Below, in pieces: positions 8,314 to 16,926 of a stretch of 64,000 bases of DNA. The notes under the pieces were generated by a model. It was not told the origin of the DNA and did not search any database. It saw nothing but the letters and a program-made list of their open reading frames with translations. Each line of letters opens with the position of its first letter. Position 1 is the stretch's first letter. The translations under genes and the position numbers were made by a program. The stretch spans positions 365,942 through 429,941 of the forward strand of contig NZ_BNAO01000003.1 of NCBI RefSeq assembly GCF_014653435.1, read 5' to 3'. This stretch comes from Alishewanella longhuensis. Lineage in GTDB: Bacteria; Pseudomonadota; Gammaproteobacteria; Enterobacterales; Alteromonadaceae.

Positions 8314-9258
8314 CTATTGCTCATTTTTATTAACGAAAAAACCAGCCGATTTGCTGTATAGATAAAGCGTAACGGGATTACGGTCATAAGGCTCTATTTT
8401 AACTTCGAGCGTTAATGAGGTTGATTGAGCTGGCTCACTTACTACGATTCTTAAATTTTTATCTGGGTAAAAACCCACTATTTCGTCGCCATCTATCCCG
8501 GTAACAGCCGTGTAACGAGCGGCATTATACTGTAAGTTTTGCCTATCTTGTATAAGTATCTCCGCATGGTTTGCTGGCAATAATATTGGTAGTAAATCGT
8601 CGGGTGCCCAAAACGGATTTGCGTTAACGCCGTAGAGTGTAATGAAGGGTAAAAGTTCCGTCACTATTTCCATAGACCAACCAGGTAATGAAGCTAATTC
8701 AGCATAGGCCTCTAACGGCTTATACGGATAGGCATCATTAATACTGTTTACTCCGCCAGCTTCGGTAATAAATTGCTGGGCCTGTTCTAATGTAGCCGTC
8801 ATTTGCCGAGCTGCAGATTCCGACAAGCCTTTTTGCTGCAGTAAAGTTGTGAGAATGCCATGGTTAAATTTAATATCAAGTAAGCTATCGGCGCTTTGCA
8901 GACTAACGAGTATTTCTGGTGTGCTAGTGTCCTCTGTTGCGGCAGTGTTGTTAGCATAAAATGCGGGAAACTGAAAAGGTTTGCCGTAATAGTTTAAGCC
9001 TGGTGTTGCAGCGAGGGGACCACTGTCTAACCAACTTTCGGTGAGAAACGTAAATAACATTTCGTTTGCGGCACTATAAAGCCTATCTCTGCTATCTGAT
9101 ACGTTTTTATAGGCAAACGCTTGCTCTAATACTTGTTTGTTATAAGCAGCGGCGACTAATACAAAGACACTGATTATTGCCGTTATTAGCAATACTTGAA
9201 ATAGCACTATCCCTTTTTGCACCTGGGCTAAAGCAACTTTTATTTGTGCGTTAGACAT
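8314..9258 (-). CDS. GspK-like minor pseudopilin
   Basis: The 314-residue protein has a prepilin-like N-terminus with Gly directly before a hydrophobic segment (about residues 16-40), but Gln rather than Glu at mature position 5. Absence of Glu5 is characteristic of GspK, the pseudopilin at the pilus tip. A large globular domain follows, with the INDAYPYKPLE block and GW...NPFWAPDDLLP, comparable to the helical insert of GspK. The start overlaps the end of the gspJ-like gene by eight bases. Confidence 0.85.
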   Translation of the reverse strand: MSNAQIKVALAQVQKGIVLFQVLLITAIISVFVLVAAAYNKQVLEQAFAYKNVSDSRDRLYSAANEMLFTFLTESWLDSGPLAATPGLNYYGKPFQFPAFYANNTAATEDTSTPEILVSLQSADSLLDIKFNHGILTTLLQQKGLSESAARQMTATLEQAQQFITEAGGVNSINDAYPYKPLEAYAELASLPGWSMEIVTELLPFITLYGVNANPFWAPDDLLPILLPANHAEILIQDRQNLQYNAARYTAVTGIDGDEIVGFYPDKNLRIVVSEPAQSTSLTLEVKIEPYDRNPVTLYLYSKSAGFFVNKNEQ

Positions 9259-9982
9259 CGCTGTAAATGCTCATTATTGATCTATCTAGTGTGTCGGGAA
9301 TGTCTATAACAATCACTTGTTGTTCAATGCTTATTTTTACACTCAGTGGATTTAAATTTATCGTCATACCATCGTAAGTACGCAGCCAGGTTGGTTTTAT
9401 TACCTCTATAGCATTTTCTGATCTGGCTGAGTTTCTGTCTTCTAACGAGGTATAGCCGTAATATAAAAACTCTATGTCAGATAAACCACTTTTTAAAATG
9501 CGTCTAAAATTAAATGGCAAGTTTTGATCTGCACTACGTAGTAACTGATTAACTAATATGGCTTCTTCGTATACCAAGCGCCATTTGCCTGGGTTAAATG
9601 GATCCTCTTCTTTAAAGAGCCGATAAATACTGGTGCGCGCAGGATCTTGCACACTTATCGTTGAATAGGCTGTAAAGCCCCCTTCCTCACCTAAAAAATA
9701 GTAACCTGTGTTATTTTCTGCCGCCCGAAGTACAGGTTGATTCCTGTAAACCGTTTTAACTTGAGAAGCATTTAACACGTCTAGCACAATTTGCCAACGC
9801 TGGTAGTCTGCAACAGCAGTTTCAAATTTTCCCATACTCCTGCGCCAACTGTCTTGAAAAAAACTGTATGCAAAGGCCGCAGTAATTAAAAGCAAGGATG
9901 ACAGACTTATGCTTATCAGTAACTCGATTAGCGTAAAGCCTTTTTGTTTTACTGAACGGTTAAAAATAGGTCTGGAGCCCAT
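9251..9982 (-). CDS. GspJ-like minor pseudopilin
   Basis: The 243-residue protein has a 14-residue basic leader, the prepilin peptidase site KG^FTLIELL and one N-terminal hydrophobic helix, followed by a globular beta domain. It is probably the GspJ member of the I-J-K tip complex, given size and order. GGGAAC lies about six bases before the ATG. The gene overlaps its upstream neighbour gspI by 34 bases, which suggests tight coupling. Confidence 0.85.
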   Translation of the reverse strand: MGSRPIFNRSVKQKGFTLIELLISISLSSLLLITAAFAYSFFQDSWRRSMGKFETAVADYQRWQIVLDVLNASQVKTVYRNQPVLRAAENNTGYYFLGEEGGFTAYSTISVQDPARTSIYRLFKEEDPFNPGKWRLVYEEAILVNQLLRSADQNLPFNFRRILKSGLSDIEFLYYGYTSLEDRNSARSENAIEVIKPTWLRTYDGMTINLNPLSVKISIEQQVIVIDIPDTLDRSIMSIYSDV

Positions 9983-10404
9983 GTAAGTTCCCGATATTCA
10001 ACTTGGTGTGTTGTTCCATTATGCTGCAAACTCAGGTTTATATTTAACAAGCGATAGCGCGGTTGGTAACTTTGCGAACCGCCTTCCTGAAACCTTGGCG
10101 GTGGCGCTTTAAAAGCAACAGTTTCTGCTTGCCATTTGTAGCTGACCTCGTTAAAAACTCCTTCACCGCCTGTTTCATTACTTACAATTAGTTGATGCTT
10201 AATATTATTTTTTATTAGTTCTTTTACGGCGATTAATGCAACCAAGTCAGCGGCTTTATGGTTGTTTTGGCTAAAGCGTTGTAAGGTTACCGCACTCACG
10301 GTAATGACCGAAGCCATAATAACCATAGCCAGTAACACTTCTATTAAAGTGAAGCCGGAAGTGACTTTAGGCCGAACTGGTTTGATGTTGCTTGGTATAG
10401 ACAT
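9949..10404 (-). CDS. GspI-like minor pseudopilin
   Basis: The 151-residue protein has a basic leader, the cleavage site SG^FTLIEVLLA and a hydrophobic N-terminal helix, then a short globular domain. The FTLIEVLLAM form with Val after Glu5 is typical of GspI. It starts one base after the gspH-like stop. In T2SS the I, J and K proteins form a trimer that starts pseudopilus assembly. Confidence 0.85.
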   Translation of the reverse strand: MSIPSNIKPVRPKVTSGFTLIEVLLAMVIMASVITVSAVTLQRFSQNNHKAADLVALIAVKELIKNNIKHQLIVSNETGGEGVFNEVSYKWQAETVAFKAPPPRFQEGGSQSYQPRYRLLNINLSLQHNGTTHQVEYRELTWAPDLFLTVQ

Positions 10405-10405
10405 C

Positions 10406-10795
10406 TTAATTTAGTTCGATAGCTGGTGGGTTTAACGCCAGTGTTTTTTGCCTGGTAAGCTCCAGGTAGTCAAGCGTTTCTGGCTGCCAATAACCATGCG
10501 CATTTACAGTAAGTTTCTCATTGCCAAATGTCAGGTATTGATAAGTATGAACATGCGTTTCAGTATGCTGCGAAAAGCTAATTTGATTTTCAGAAAAATT
10601 GAGCGTATGTGAAATGCGTCGGTTTAACGCGTCGGCTTTCGCACGTTCAACAATACGTAAAAAGTGCTCTCGCTCTTCTACTAAGCGCGTTCGCTCGTAT
10701 TGATTTATGGCGACAGGTCCTACTAAAGACATGAGTAAAGCCATCAGCATAATAACAATAAGTAACTCTATTAGTGTAAAAGCTTGCTGCCGCAT
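10406..10795 (-). CDS. GspH-like minor pseudopilin with Ala at the cleavage site
   Basis: The 129-residue protein starts MRQQA-FTLIELLIVIML, so its leader is only five residues and the residue before the cleavage point is Ala rather than the usual Gly. Glu5 is kept. A hydrophobic helix and a small beta domain follow. Size and order point to GspH. The FTLIE motif is intact, so it is probably still processed; Ala at -1 is tolerated by some prepilin peptidases, often less efficiently. Confidence 0.8.
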   Translation of the reverse strand: MRQQAFTLIELLIVIMLMALLMSLVGPVAINQYERTRLVEEREHFLRIVERAKADALNRRISHTLNFSENQISFSQHTETHVHTYQYLTFGNEKLTVNAHGYWQPETLDYLELTRQKTLALNPPAIELN

Positions 10796-10800
10796 CGCGA

Positions 10801-11988
10801 CTAAAATCCAACATCGGTTACAGATGAGATACTTAGCATCATAATGACCACTACACTACCAACAATACCCCCCATGACTAAGATCAATAGCGGCTCTAAT
10901 AAACTGGTGAATTTTGCAACCCAAGCATAGAATTTTTGCCTGGAACGGTCTGCGATCTCGTTAAAAACTTCGGTTAGTTGACCACTCTCTTCGCCGATTT
11001 TCAAAAGTGACTTATAAAAAGGCGGATAAAGTTGGCTTAAGCCTAGACTTTCGGAAAGAGATTCTCCTCGTCTGATACTCTCTACACAAATAATCACTTC
11101 TTGGCTTAATGCTGGCGTTCTTAATACTTCTGCGCCCATTCTCAGCGCTTTATCTACTTTTATACCAGCTTTAAGCATGGATGCGACTGCTGAATTAAAC
11201 TTTATTTGTTCTATCAAAACATTTACCGGTGACAATGTTCTTAAAGTTTTAAACACATTTTTTGCAAAGGGTTGTTCTCTAAAATACCATAGTGAAAACA
11301 CTGTAACGGCAATAATGAAGAAAAGGTGAAATTGATAGAGCTGAAAAAAAGTACTAATACCAAGTAAGGCAACGGTATATCCGGGTAAGTCTGTTTGCTC
11401 GTTAAACAGGCCAGTCATGTTAGGGACTACATAGTTAAAGATAAAGAGTAGCGACATTACACAGACAAATAATATAACTGCAGGATAAGTTAAGGATTGA
11501 ATAACCTTCTCTCTGAGGGCAAGTTCATTTTTCAAGTCTTCAGCAAGTTTTTCAAATACGTTGCGGTAATCTCCTGTCTCCTCGGCAATTTTCACCATAT
11601 TAATGTACAAGTTATCGAATACACTGTACTCAGACAGTGCTTGAGAGAGACTATTGCCTTTGCGAACCGATTGAGCCACATTTAACACAAAACTTTGCAA
11701 ATATGGCTTAGCTAGGTTTTCACCCAATATCTGTAAGCCTTTATCGAGCTTAATACCTGAGCGAAATAGCAAAGCTAGCTCTGTTGTGAACAGTTCTATG
11801 TCTTTTTTATTTAAGCTAGTATTTGCAAATAAGGTTAGATCGGTTGCCGTACTTTGCTGATAAAGCTCAACGATTAACAGACCGTCTGCAGTGAGTTTTC
11901 GCCTAGCCTCATCTTCGTTTGCTGAGTCTATTTTCCCCTTAACCAAGGTACCACTTTGGTTGTAGGTTTTATAATGATATATTGGCAT
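10801..11988 (-). CDS. GspF-like inner-membrane platform protein
   Basis: The 395-residue polytopic protein has two T2SSF domains (about residues 70-190 and 265-390), each holding a GE-containing motif, and three membrane segments near 170, 220 and 375. The start codon overlaps the gspE stop as TAATG. GspF sits at the centre of the inner-membrane platform and transmits ATPase motion to the pseudopilus. The length is normal for the family (about 400 residues). Confidence 0.93.
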   Translation of the reverse strand: MPIYHYKTYNQSGTLVKGKIDSANEDEARRKLTADGLLIVELYQQSTATDLTLFANTSLNKKDIELFTTELALLFRSGIKLDKGLQILGENLAKPYLQSFVLNVAQSVRKGNSLSQALSEYSVFDNLYINMVKIAEETGDYRNVFEKLAEDLKNELALREKVIQSLTYPAVILFVCVMSLLFIFNYVVPNMTGLFNEQTDLPGYTVALLGISTFFQLYQFHLFFIIAVTVFSLWYFREQPFAKNVFKTLRTLSPVNVLIEQIKFNSAVASMLKAGIKVDKALRMGAEVLRTPALSQEVIICVESIRRGESLSESLGLSQLYPPFYKSLLKIGEESGQLTEVFNEIADRSRQKFYAWVAKFTSLLEPLLILVMGGIVGSVVVIMMLSISSVTDVGF

Positions 11989-13673
11989 TAACCCGCAACC
12001 CTTAATACTTCGTCTAAGGTTGTTTCACCTTTCAGCACTTTAAGTAGACCATCCTCTAATAAACTACGTAAACCACGTTGCCTGTTAAGTGTTGCCGCTG
12101 CATCTAAAAAGTCTGCATGGCCAAGTAACGACGTTAATTCGTTGTCACATTTTAAATATTGAATAATAGCAACACGCCCACTGTAACCAGTATGGTTACA
12201 GTGCTCACAACCTGCTGCTACTTTGCAATTTGCATGTTCGTAGTGTTGGCTAAGTATGTGATGTTTATCTAACACTTGCACCTGTTGCAATAAGCTGGGG
12301 TTAGGTTGAGCACAAACTGGGCATAGCCGTCGCACTAAACGTTGTGCTACAACTACTTTGACAGCGGCACTAAGCAAAAAAGGCTCAACGCCCAAATCTA
12401 GCAGGCGCGTGTAAGCACTTGGGGCATCGTTAGTATGCAGGGTGCTAAATACCAAGTGCCCCGTTAACGCCGACTGCAACGCGATAGCGGCAGTTTCATG
12501 ATCCCGAATTTCACCTACCATGATAATGTCTGGATCTTGTCGAACAACACTGCGCAGAGCAGACGCAAAAGTGTAGCCAATATCGGTTTGCACTTGTACC
12601 TGATTGATACCGGATAATTGATACTCTACCGGATCTTCTATAGTAATAATTTTTACATCTTCTTCATTACGCAACGACAAAAATGAGTACAAGCTGGTTG
12701 TCTTACCTGAGCCAGTTGGCCCTGTGAGCAAAATAACACCTGAAGTAGCTTGGATATCGGCTAATAGACTTTGCTCAACATCTGTTTCTATACCCAGATT
12801 TTTAATATCGTAACTCAATGATTCTTTTAACAAAAACCGCATGACTATACTTTCACCATCACCAACAGGCAACGCTGAAACGCGTATATCGACTGACTTG
12901 GCGTCAATCTTCATTTCTATTTTTCCGTCTTGCGGCCGCCGTTTTTCAGCAATGTCCATTTTTGACAAGAGCTTTAAACGGGTGACTATAGGTAACACCA
13001 TGTTTTGCGGAATAGTTTCAACGTCATGCAATACGCCGTCTATACGGTAGCGTACCCGAGCCACACCCCGAATCGGTTCTATATGCATGTCTGACGCTCT
13101 GCGTCTGAGAGCTTTAATAATTAGGTTATTTAATAGGTTGACCGTTGGCGCTTCTGACGCTAACTCACGCAGCCGATCTTCTTCGAGAATAGATAAATTT
13201 ACTGTACCTGAATCTTCAACAGGGGGCAGTAAAACCTCGCTGAGTTGTTTAAATTGCTCATCGGTAGCAACTAACAACTGATAGCTCGTTAAACCTGTCT
13301 TTTCAACTACTGCTTCTATTTCACAAAAATCAAGTTGTGGAGAAGATATTAGTGTGATGGGAGCATCGTCATGCTGTTTGCAAAGCAAAATATTTTTTTG
13401 CGCTAATTCGAACAACAATTGAGCATTATACTCAGCCCATATTTGTTCTTTAAGCTTGTCGTTTACCAAAATTGCCTGCAACGATTGTTTGGTTACTGGA
13501 GCTGTACCAAACACCTGATGATAAAATTCAATAAGCTTTTCAGAAGATAAAGCGCCCATTCTGTTCAGGATGAGCTCTACTCTACCGCCATGTTTCTCTT
13601 GATATAAACGTGCTTTTGCAATGTCTTCGCCCGTGAGCGCTTGTTGCTGAAAAAAATCATCTATTACAGTCAT
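11988..13673 (-). CDS. GspE-like secretion ATPase
   Basis: The 561-residue ATPase has an N-terminal GspE/MshEN-like domain, then the catalytic core with Walker A GPTGSGKTT (Lys324), an Asp box, the DPDIIMVGEIRD Walker B region and His box residues. A four-cysteine zinc motif (CPVC, then CEHC) lies near residues 445-500. All catalytic features are present. It powers pseudopilus assembly in the cytoplasm. It follows the gspG-like gene by 22 bases, so the ATPase comes second in this operon, unlike canonical gsp operons where gspE follows gspD. Confidence 0.93.
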   Translation of the reverse strand: MTVIDDFFQQQALTGEDIAKARLYQEKHGGRVELILNRMGALSSEKLIEFYHQVFGTAPVTKQSLQAILVNDKLKEQIWAEYNAQLLFELAQKNILLCKQHDDAPITLISSPQLDFCEIEAVVEKTGLTSYQLLVATDEQFKQLSEVLLPPVEDSGTVNLSILEEDRLRELASEAPTVNLLNNLIIKALRRRASDMHIEPIRGVARVRYRIDGVLHDVETIPQNMVLPIVTRLKLLSKMDIAEKRRPQDGKIEMKIDAKSVDIRVSALPVGDGESIVMRFLLKESLSYDIKNLGIETDVEQSLLADIQATSGVILLTGPTGSGKTTSLYSFLSLRNEEDVKIITIEDPVEYQLSGINQVQVQTDIGYTFASALRSVVRQDPDIIMVGEIRDHETAAIALQSALTGHLVFSTLHTNDAPSAYTRLLDLGVEPFLLSAAVKVVVAQRLVRRLCPVCAQPNPSLLQQVQVLDKHHILSQHYEHANCKVAAGCEHCNHTGYSGRVAIIQYLKCDNELTSLLGHADFLDAAATLNRQRGLRSLLEDGLLKVLKGETTLDEVLRVAG

Positions 13674-13695
13674 TTAGTTTTCCGAAAAACTACTT

Positions 13696-14130
13696 TTATA
13701 GGGTAATATCAGCTGCTTCACCTTCGCCACCCGCTTTACCATCACTGCCAAGTGAACTTAGGGTAAAAGACTTCCCTGCTTCACCACCAAGCACATAGTG
13801 GTAAGGATTTCCCCAAGGATCTAATGGTACTTCACGAGGTAAATAAGGACCATCCCATTTGGGATTCTCACTTTTCAGTAATTCGTCTAACGATGCAGGA
13901 TAATTCCCCATATCTAAGCGATAGGTGTTTAATGCACTCTCTAGCATCCTCAGCTGAGTTTCTGCTGTTTTAATTTTGGATGAATCTACTTTTGAGAACA
14001 TAGTGGGAGCAACCAGAGAAGCTAGTAAACCCAGTATCACGATAACGATTAGCAATTCGATAAGCGTAAAACCTTTTTTTCGTTTGTTTACTGTGTGAGT
14101 TTCACTTTTACATACTCTGTCAAAAAACAT
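13696..14130 (-). CDS. GspG-like major pseudopilin
   Basis: I place the start at the ATG ending at 14130 (144 residues) because GAGG lies five bases upstream; an upstream in-frame start would add 13 residues without support. The site KKG^FTLIELLIVI is canonical. The C-terminal part carries the GspG signature DPWGNPYHYV and the calcium-binding loop SLGSDGKAGGEG...ADI, both intact. This is the main subunit of the pseudopilus that pushes substrate through the secretin, and its C-terminal loop distinguishes it from type IV pilins. It is the first of the secretion genes, 55 bases after the polysaccharide export gene. Confidence 0.93.
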   Translation of the reverse strand: MFFDRVCKSETHTVNKRKKGFTLIELLIVIVILGLLASLVAPTMFSKVDSSKIKTAETQLRMLESALNTYRLDMGNYPASLDELLKSENPKWDGPYLPREVPLDPWGNPYHYVLGGEAGKSFTLSSLGSDGKAGGEGEAADITL

Positions 14131-14185
14131 AAAAACCTCAATAAAAACAGCAGCTCGCCTATTTTTCAAGCTGCTAATTATTTAA

Positions 14186-16894
14186 TTAAATTCTTGAAAT
14201 TGCTGCCAAGGCTACCGCGCTTTGATAGAAAATTTGGGTAACTTGCGACCATAAGCTCAGTGAATCTTTGTATTCAATATCAACCGGTACCACGATGGTG
14301 TCACCTGGCAGTAAATTAGTAGCCTGCGCGCTAAACCAACGACTGCGTGGCGGAATTAGCACTGAGCCGTCAGCTCTTATTACATATAAACGATCATTAT
14401 CTGCCCGCTTACGTAATCCGCCTGACAATTTTAGGTAATCTTCCACACTAAAAGTTCCATTAAATAAGTGCGTGCCAGTATGTTGCACTTCACCAATGAT
14501 GGTAATGGTGTTATTCAGCCTGGGTACAAAGAAATTGTCGTTATGCTCTAAAACAATGTCAGAACTGACATCGCCAGCCATTAAACGCTCAACACTTAAC
14601 ACTACGCGGCCAACTGGTTCTGCATCAGCAATTTCGTTTACCAGAGCAATCGCTTGCTGGGGCGGTGTTGCTAACATTTGTGCAGAAATAGACTTAGTAG
14701 CGATATCCGATTTTACCTGCTCTAATAATTTATTTAGCTGTTCTCTTTGTTGCTGCTTTATCGATTGGCGGGTAAAAATAGCACCAAAAGAATAAGCATC
14801 GTCAGTAAAGCCACCAGCCCTATTGATAAGTTGCGATAATGTTTCTCCCTTAACGATTTGATAATCACCAGGGAAGCGCACAGCACCACGAAGCTTAACA
14901 ATTCGAGTTTCGTCCCATGAAGGCGCGCTGAAGACATTCAAACGATCACGGCTTCTTAATACAATGTCGGGTTCTGTGCCATTAAGTATGGCGTTAAGTT
15001 GAATTGGCACATTGTTAAATTTCACCGAGTTACTTTCAAAACTAAAGCCTTCAAAACGGCTGAGTTCGGCACGTGGTAAATAAGCCGAAGCGTTTAAACC
15101 TCCAGCCAATGCCAGCTGAGCTTTTATATTACCCTCTTTTAGTAACGGATACTCGCCAGGCACTTTTACATCGCCGGTTACGGATACGATTTGCATGGGA
15201 CTGTTGTGATTTGACTGCCGCTTCAACATTTGTAACAACGGATACAACAGCTCTTGTCGGGTAAGATGCTGACTCAGTGCTATCTGTGTCTCATTGTAAT
15301 AGACTTGCGATAGCAGCTCATTGATTCTTCGTTCTATTAGCTCATCTTGGCTTATCAAAACGTTACTAACAGATTGCTGCGGAACAGAAACAACCTGAGA
15401 CTTTTCCTGAATAGCACTAAAGGCTTTTGTAAAGAAATCACCTGATGTAGCGGGGCTATTAAAGAGGTTGGTGAAGTCTTCTTGCAGTACCTCTGCAAGC
15501 TTTTCGTTTAGTTGTGCACGATTGTACCCCTCACTGCCGTGGTGGAAGATCAAGATAATATCGTCTGGTTGCAAGGTCAACTCGTTCCTAATAATGCCAG
15601 CGTGGTCTTTAATATTGTCGATTAGATTGAAACTAAACACCTCGTGCATGCGGCTATTTGGATTGTTGCGCACAACGATTGCCGATTGTAAATCTGTTGA
15701 TACCAGTAAATCTGACCATATATTACGAATAAGATGGTGCAACTTGATATCAGGCTGCCAGGCATATACGGCTGGACGTGCTACAGCGCCCAGTATCGTC
15801 ACTTGATTGTTAAAACGGGCCTCTAATGGGTGAACCATCAATTTATCGCCGTTATGTAACTTCTGAGTAATATCCTGAGAATTACTCAATTGTAAACTTA
15901 GAAGATTTTTTGATTTGCCGTCTGTTCTTTCTAAGCTCACATTGGCGGTGTTTGCTTTAGCATTAACGCCACCGGCAAGACTTAATAACGATTGAATTGT
16001 GTCGCCTGGGTTAATTTCATAAACGCCAGGACGGCGAACTTCACCATTAATGCTTACTGTTGGCCCTAATGCGCTTATAAAGACCACATCGCCATGCATA
16101 AGATGTATATCTTTGGAGTTTAATCCCTGCAATAACAACTCATATAGATCAAACTCTGCAACAGTTTTGCCCGCACGATTCACTTTGATATTACGCAAAG
16201 AACCAATGTCTGATACCCCACCAGAGACAAACAAAGCTTGCGTTACAGTTGTAAGCGCAGATACCGCATACATGCCAGGGTTTTTGGCTTCACCTGCCAT
16301 AATAATGTTTATGGTTCTCATTTTCCCCATAGATACTGCTACTTCAACACCTATAGTCGACTGGCGAATCCTATCGATAAGAAGCTGCCTGGCATTGCCA
16401 AATGACAGCCCAGCTAACACTATAGCGCCGGCTTCTGGCACCACGACCTGACCGTCGCGGTCAATTTGTAAAGAATGACTTGAACTTTGCTTACCAAAAA
16501 ACTGCAGTAAAATAGTATCACCCGCACCGAGAATGTAACTATCAGGCACAGGACCGTTATCTACCGGTGCAAAAGTTGATATTTCTGGATTGAAAATATT
16601 GAGACCAAACCGAGTGTTTACCGTTCTGACGGCTTGTGTGCGTTGCCGGCTTTGTTCACCCGGTATGACTTTAGGTTGTAAAACTTGCACTGTATTCGCA
16701 GGGTTTTCTGGCGTATTTTGATTGATAAGAGTGTTAGGGTCTATCCCAAACTGCTTTGCCAGTGCTTGCTGTTGCTCTAACGGCAGATTTTTGAGCTGCG
16801 CTAGCATTTCTGGAGACGGTGTATTGGCAAAAGCCGTTCCTATGCAGAACGCTAGCAAGAATGCAGTAAAAAATTTAAACACTGGAGACTCCAT
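14186..16894 (-). CDS. Multi-SLBB polysaccharide export protein (Wza family)
   Basis: The chosen start gives 902 residues with a Sec signal peptide ending near residue 23 (Ala-Phe-Ala). A Poly_export domain follows (about residues 118-200, PDSYILGAGDT). I count six SLBB-type repeats, each beginning with a Val/Ile-x-Gly-x-Val turn, for example INGEVRRPGVY and LRGAVRFPGDY. E. coli Wza is about 380 residues with two SLBB domains and is a lipoprotein; this one is more than twice as long and has no lipobox. It likely forms the periplasmic/outer-membrane exit for a surface polysaccharide. No strong Shine-Dalgarno is visible; the start lies 32 bases after the wzi stop, so coupling is likely. Confidence 0.85.
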   Translation of the reverse strand: MESPVFKFFTAFLLAFCIGTAFANTPSPEMLAQLKNLPLEQQQALAKQFGIDPNTLINQNTPENPANTVQVLQPKVIPGEQSRQRTQAVRTVNTRFGLNIFNPEISTFAPVDNGPVPDSYILGAGDTILLQFFGKQSSSHSLQIDRDGQVVVPEAGAIVLAGLSFGNARQLLIDRIRQSTIGVEVAVSMGKMRTINIIMAGEAKNPGMYAVSALTTVTQALFVSGGVSDIGSLRNIKVNRAGKTVAEFDLYELLLQGLNSKDIHLMHGDVVFISALGPTVSINGEVRRPGVYEINPGDTIQSLLSLAGGVNAKANTANVSLERTDGKSKNLLSLQLSNSQDITQKLHNGDKLMVHPLEARFNNQVTILGAVARPAVYAWQPDIKLHHLIRNIWSDLLVSTDLQSAIVVRNNPNSRMHEVFSFNLIDNIKDHAGIIRNELTLQPDDIILIFHHGSEGYNRAQLNEKLAEVLQEDFTNLFNSPATSGDFFTKAFSAIQEKSQVVSVPQQSVSNVLISQDELIERRINELLSQVYYNETQIALSQHLTRQELLYPLLQMLKRQSNHNSPMQIVSVTGDVKVPGEYPLLKEGNIKAQLALAGGLNASAYLPRAELSRFEGFSFESNSVKFNNVPIQLNAILNGTEPDIVLRSRDRLNVFSAPSWDETRIVKLRGAVRFPGDYQIVKGETLSQLINRAGGFTDDAYSFGAIFTRQSIKQQQREQLNKLLEQVKSDIATKSISAQMLATPPQQAIALVNEIADAEPVGRVVLSVERLMAGDVSSDIVLEHNDNFFVPRLNNTITIIGEVQHTGTHLFNGTFSVEDYLKLSGGLRKRADNDRLYVIRADGSVLIPPRSRWFSAQATNLLPGDTIVVPVDIEYKDSLSLWSQVTQIFYQSAVALAAISRI

Positions 16895-16926
16895 AACCAA
16901 AGTTTTGTTGCGAAAGACAAAATGCG

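Noticed and set aside
3939..14130. MSHA or type IV pilus biogenesis cluster
   Set aside because: The GspG-type calcium loop, the GspI/J/K set including a GspK-type protein without Glu5, and absence of pilT, pilQ-type or msh-type pilin genes point to a type II-like secretion system instead.
14472..16451. Plus-strand frames inside the SLBB export gene
   Set aside because: They are shadows of the coding strand, with no conserved motif.
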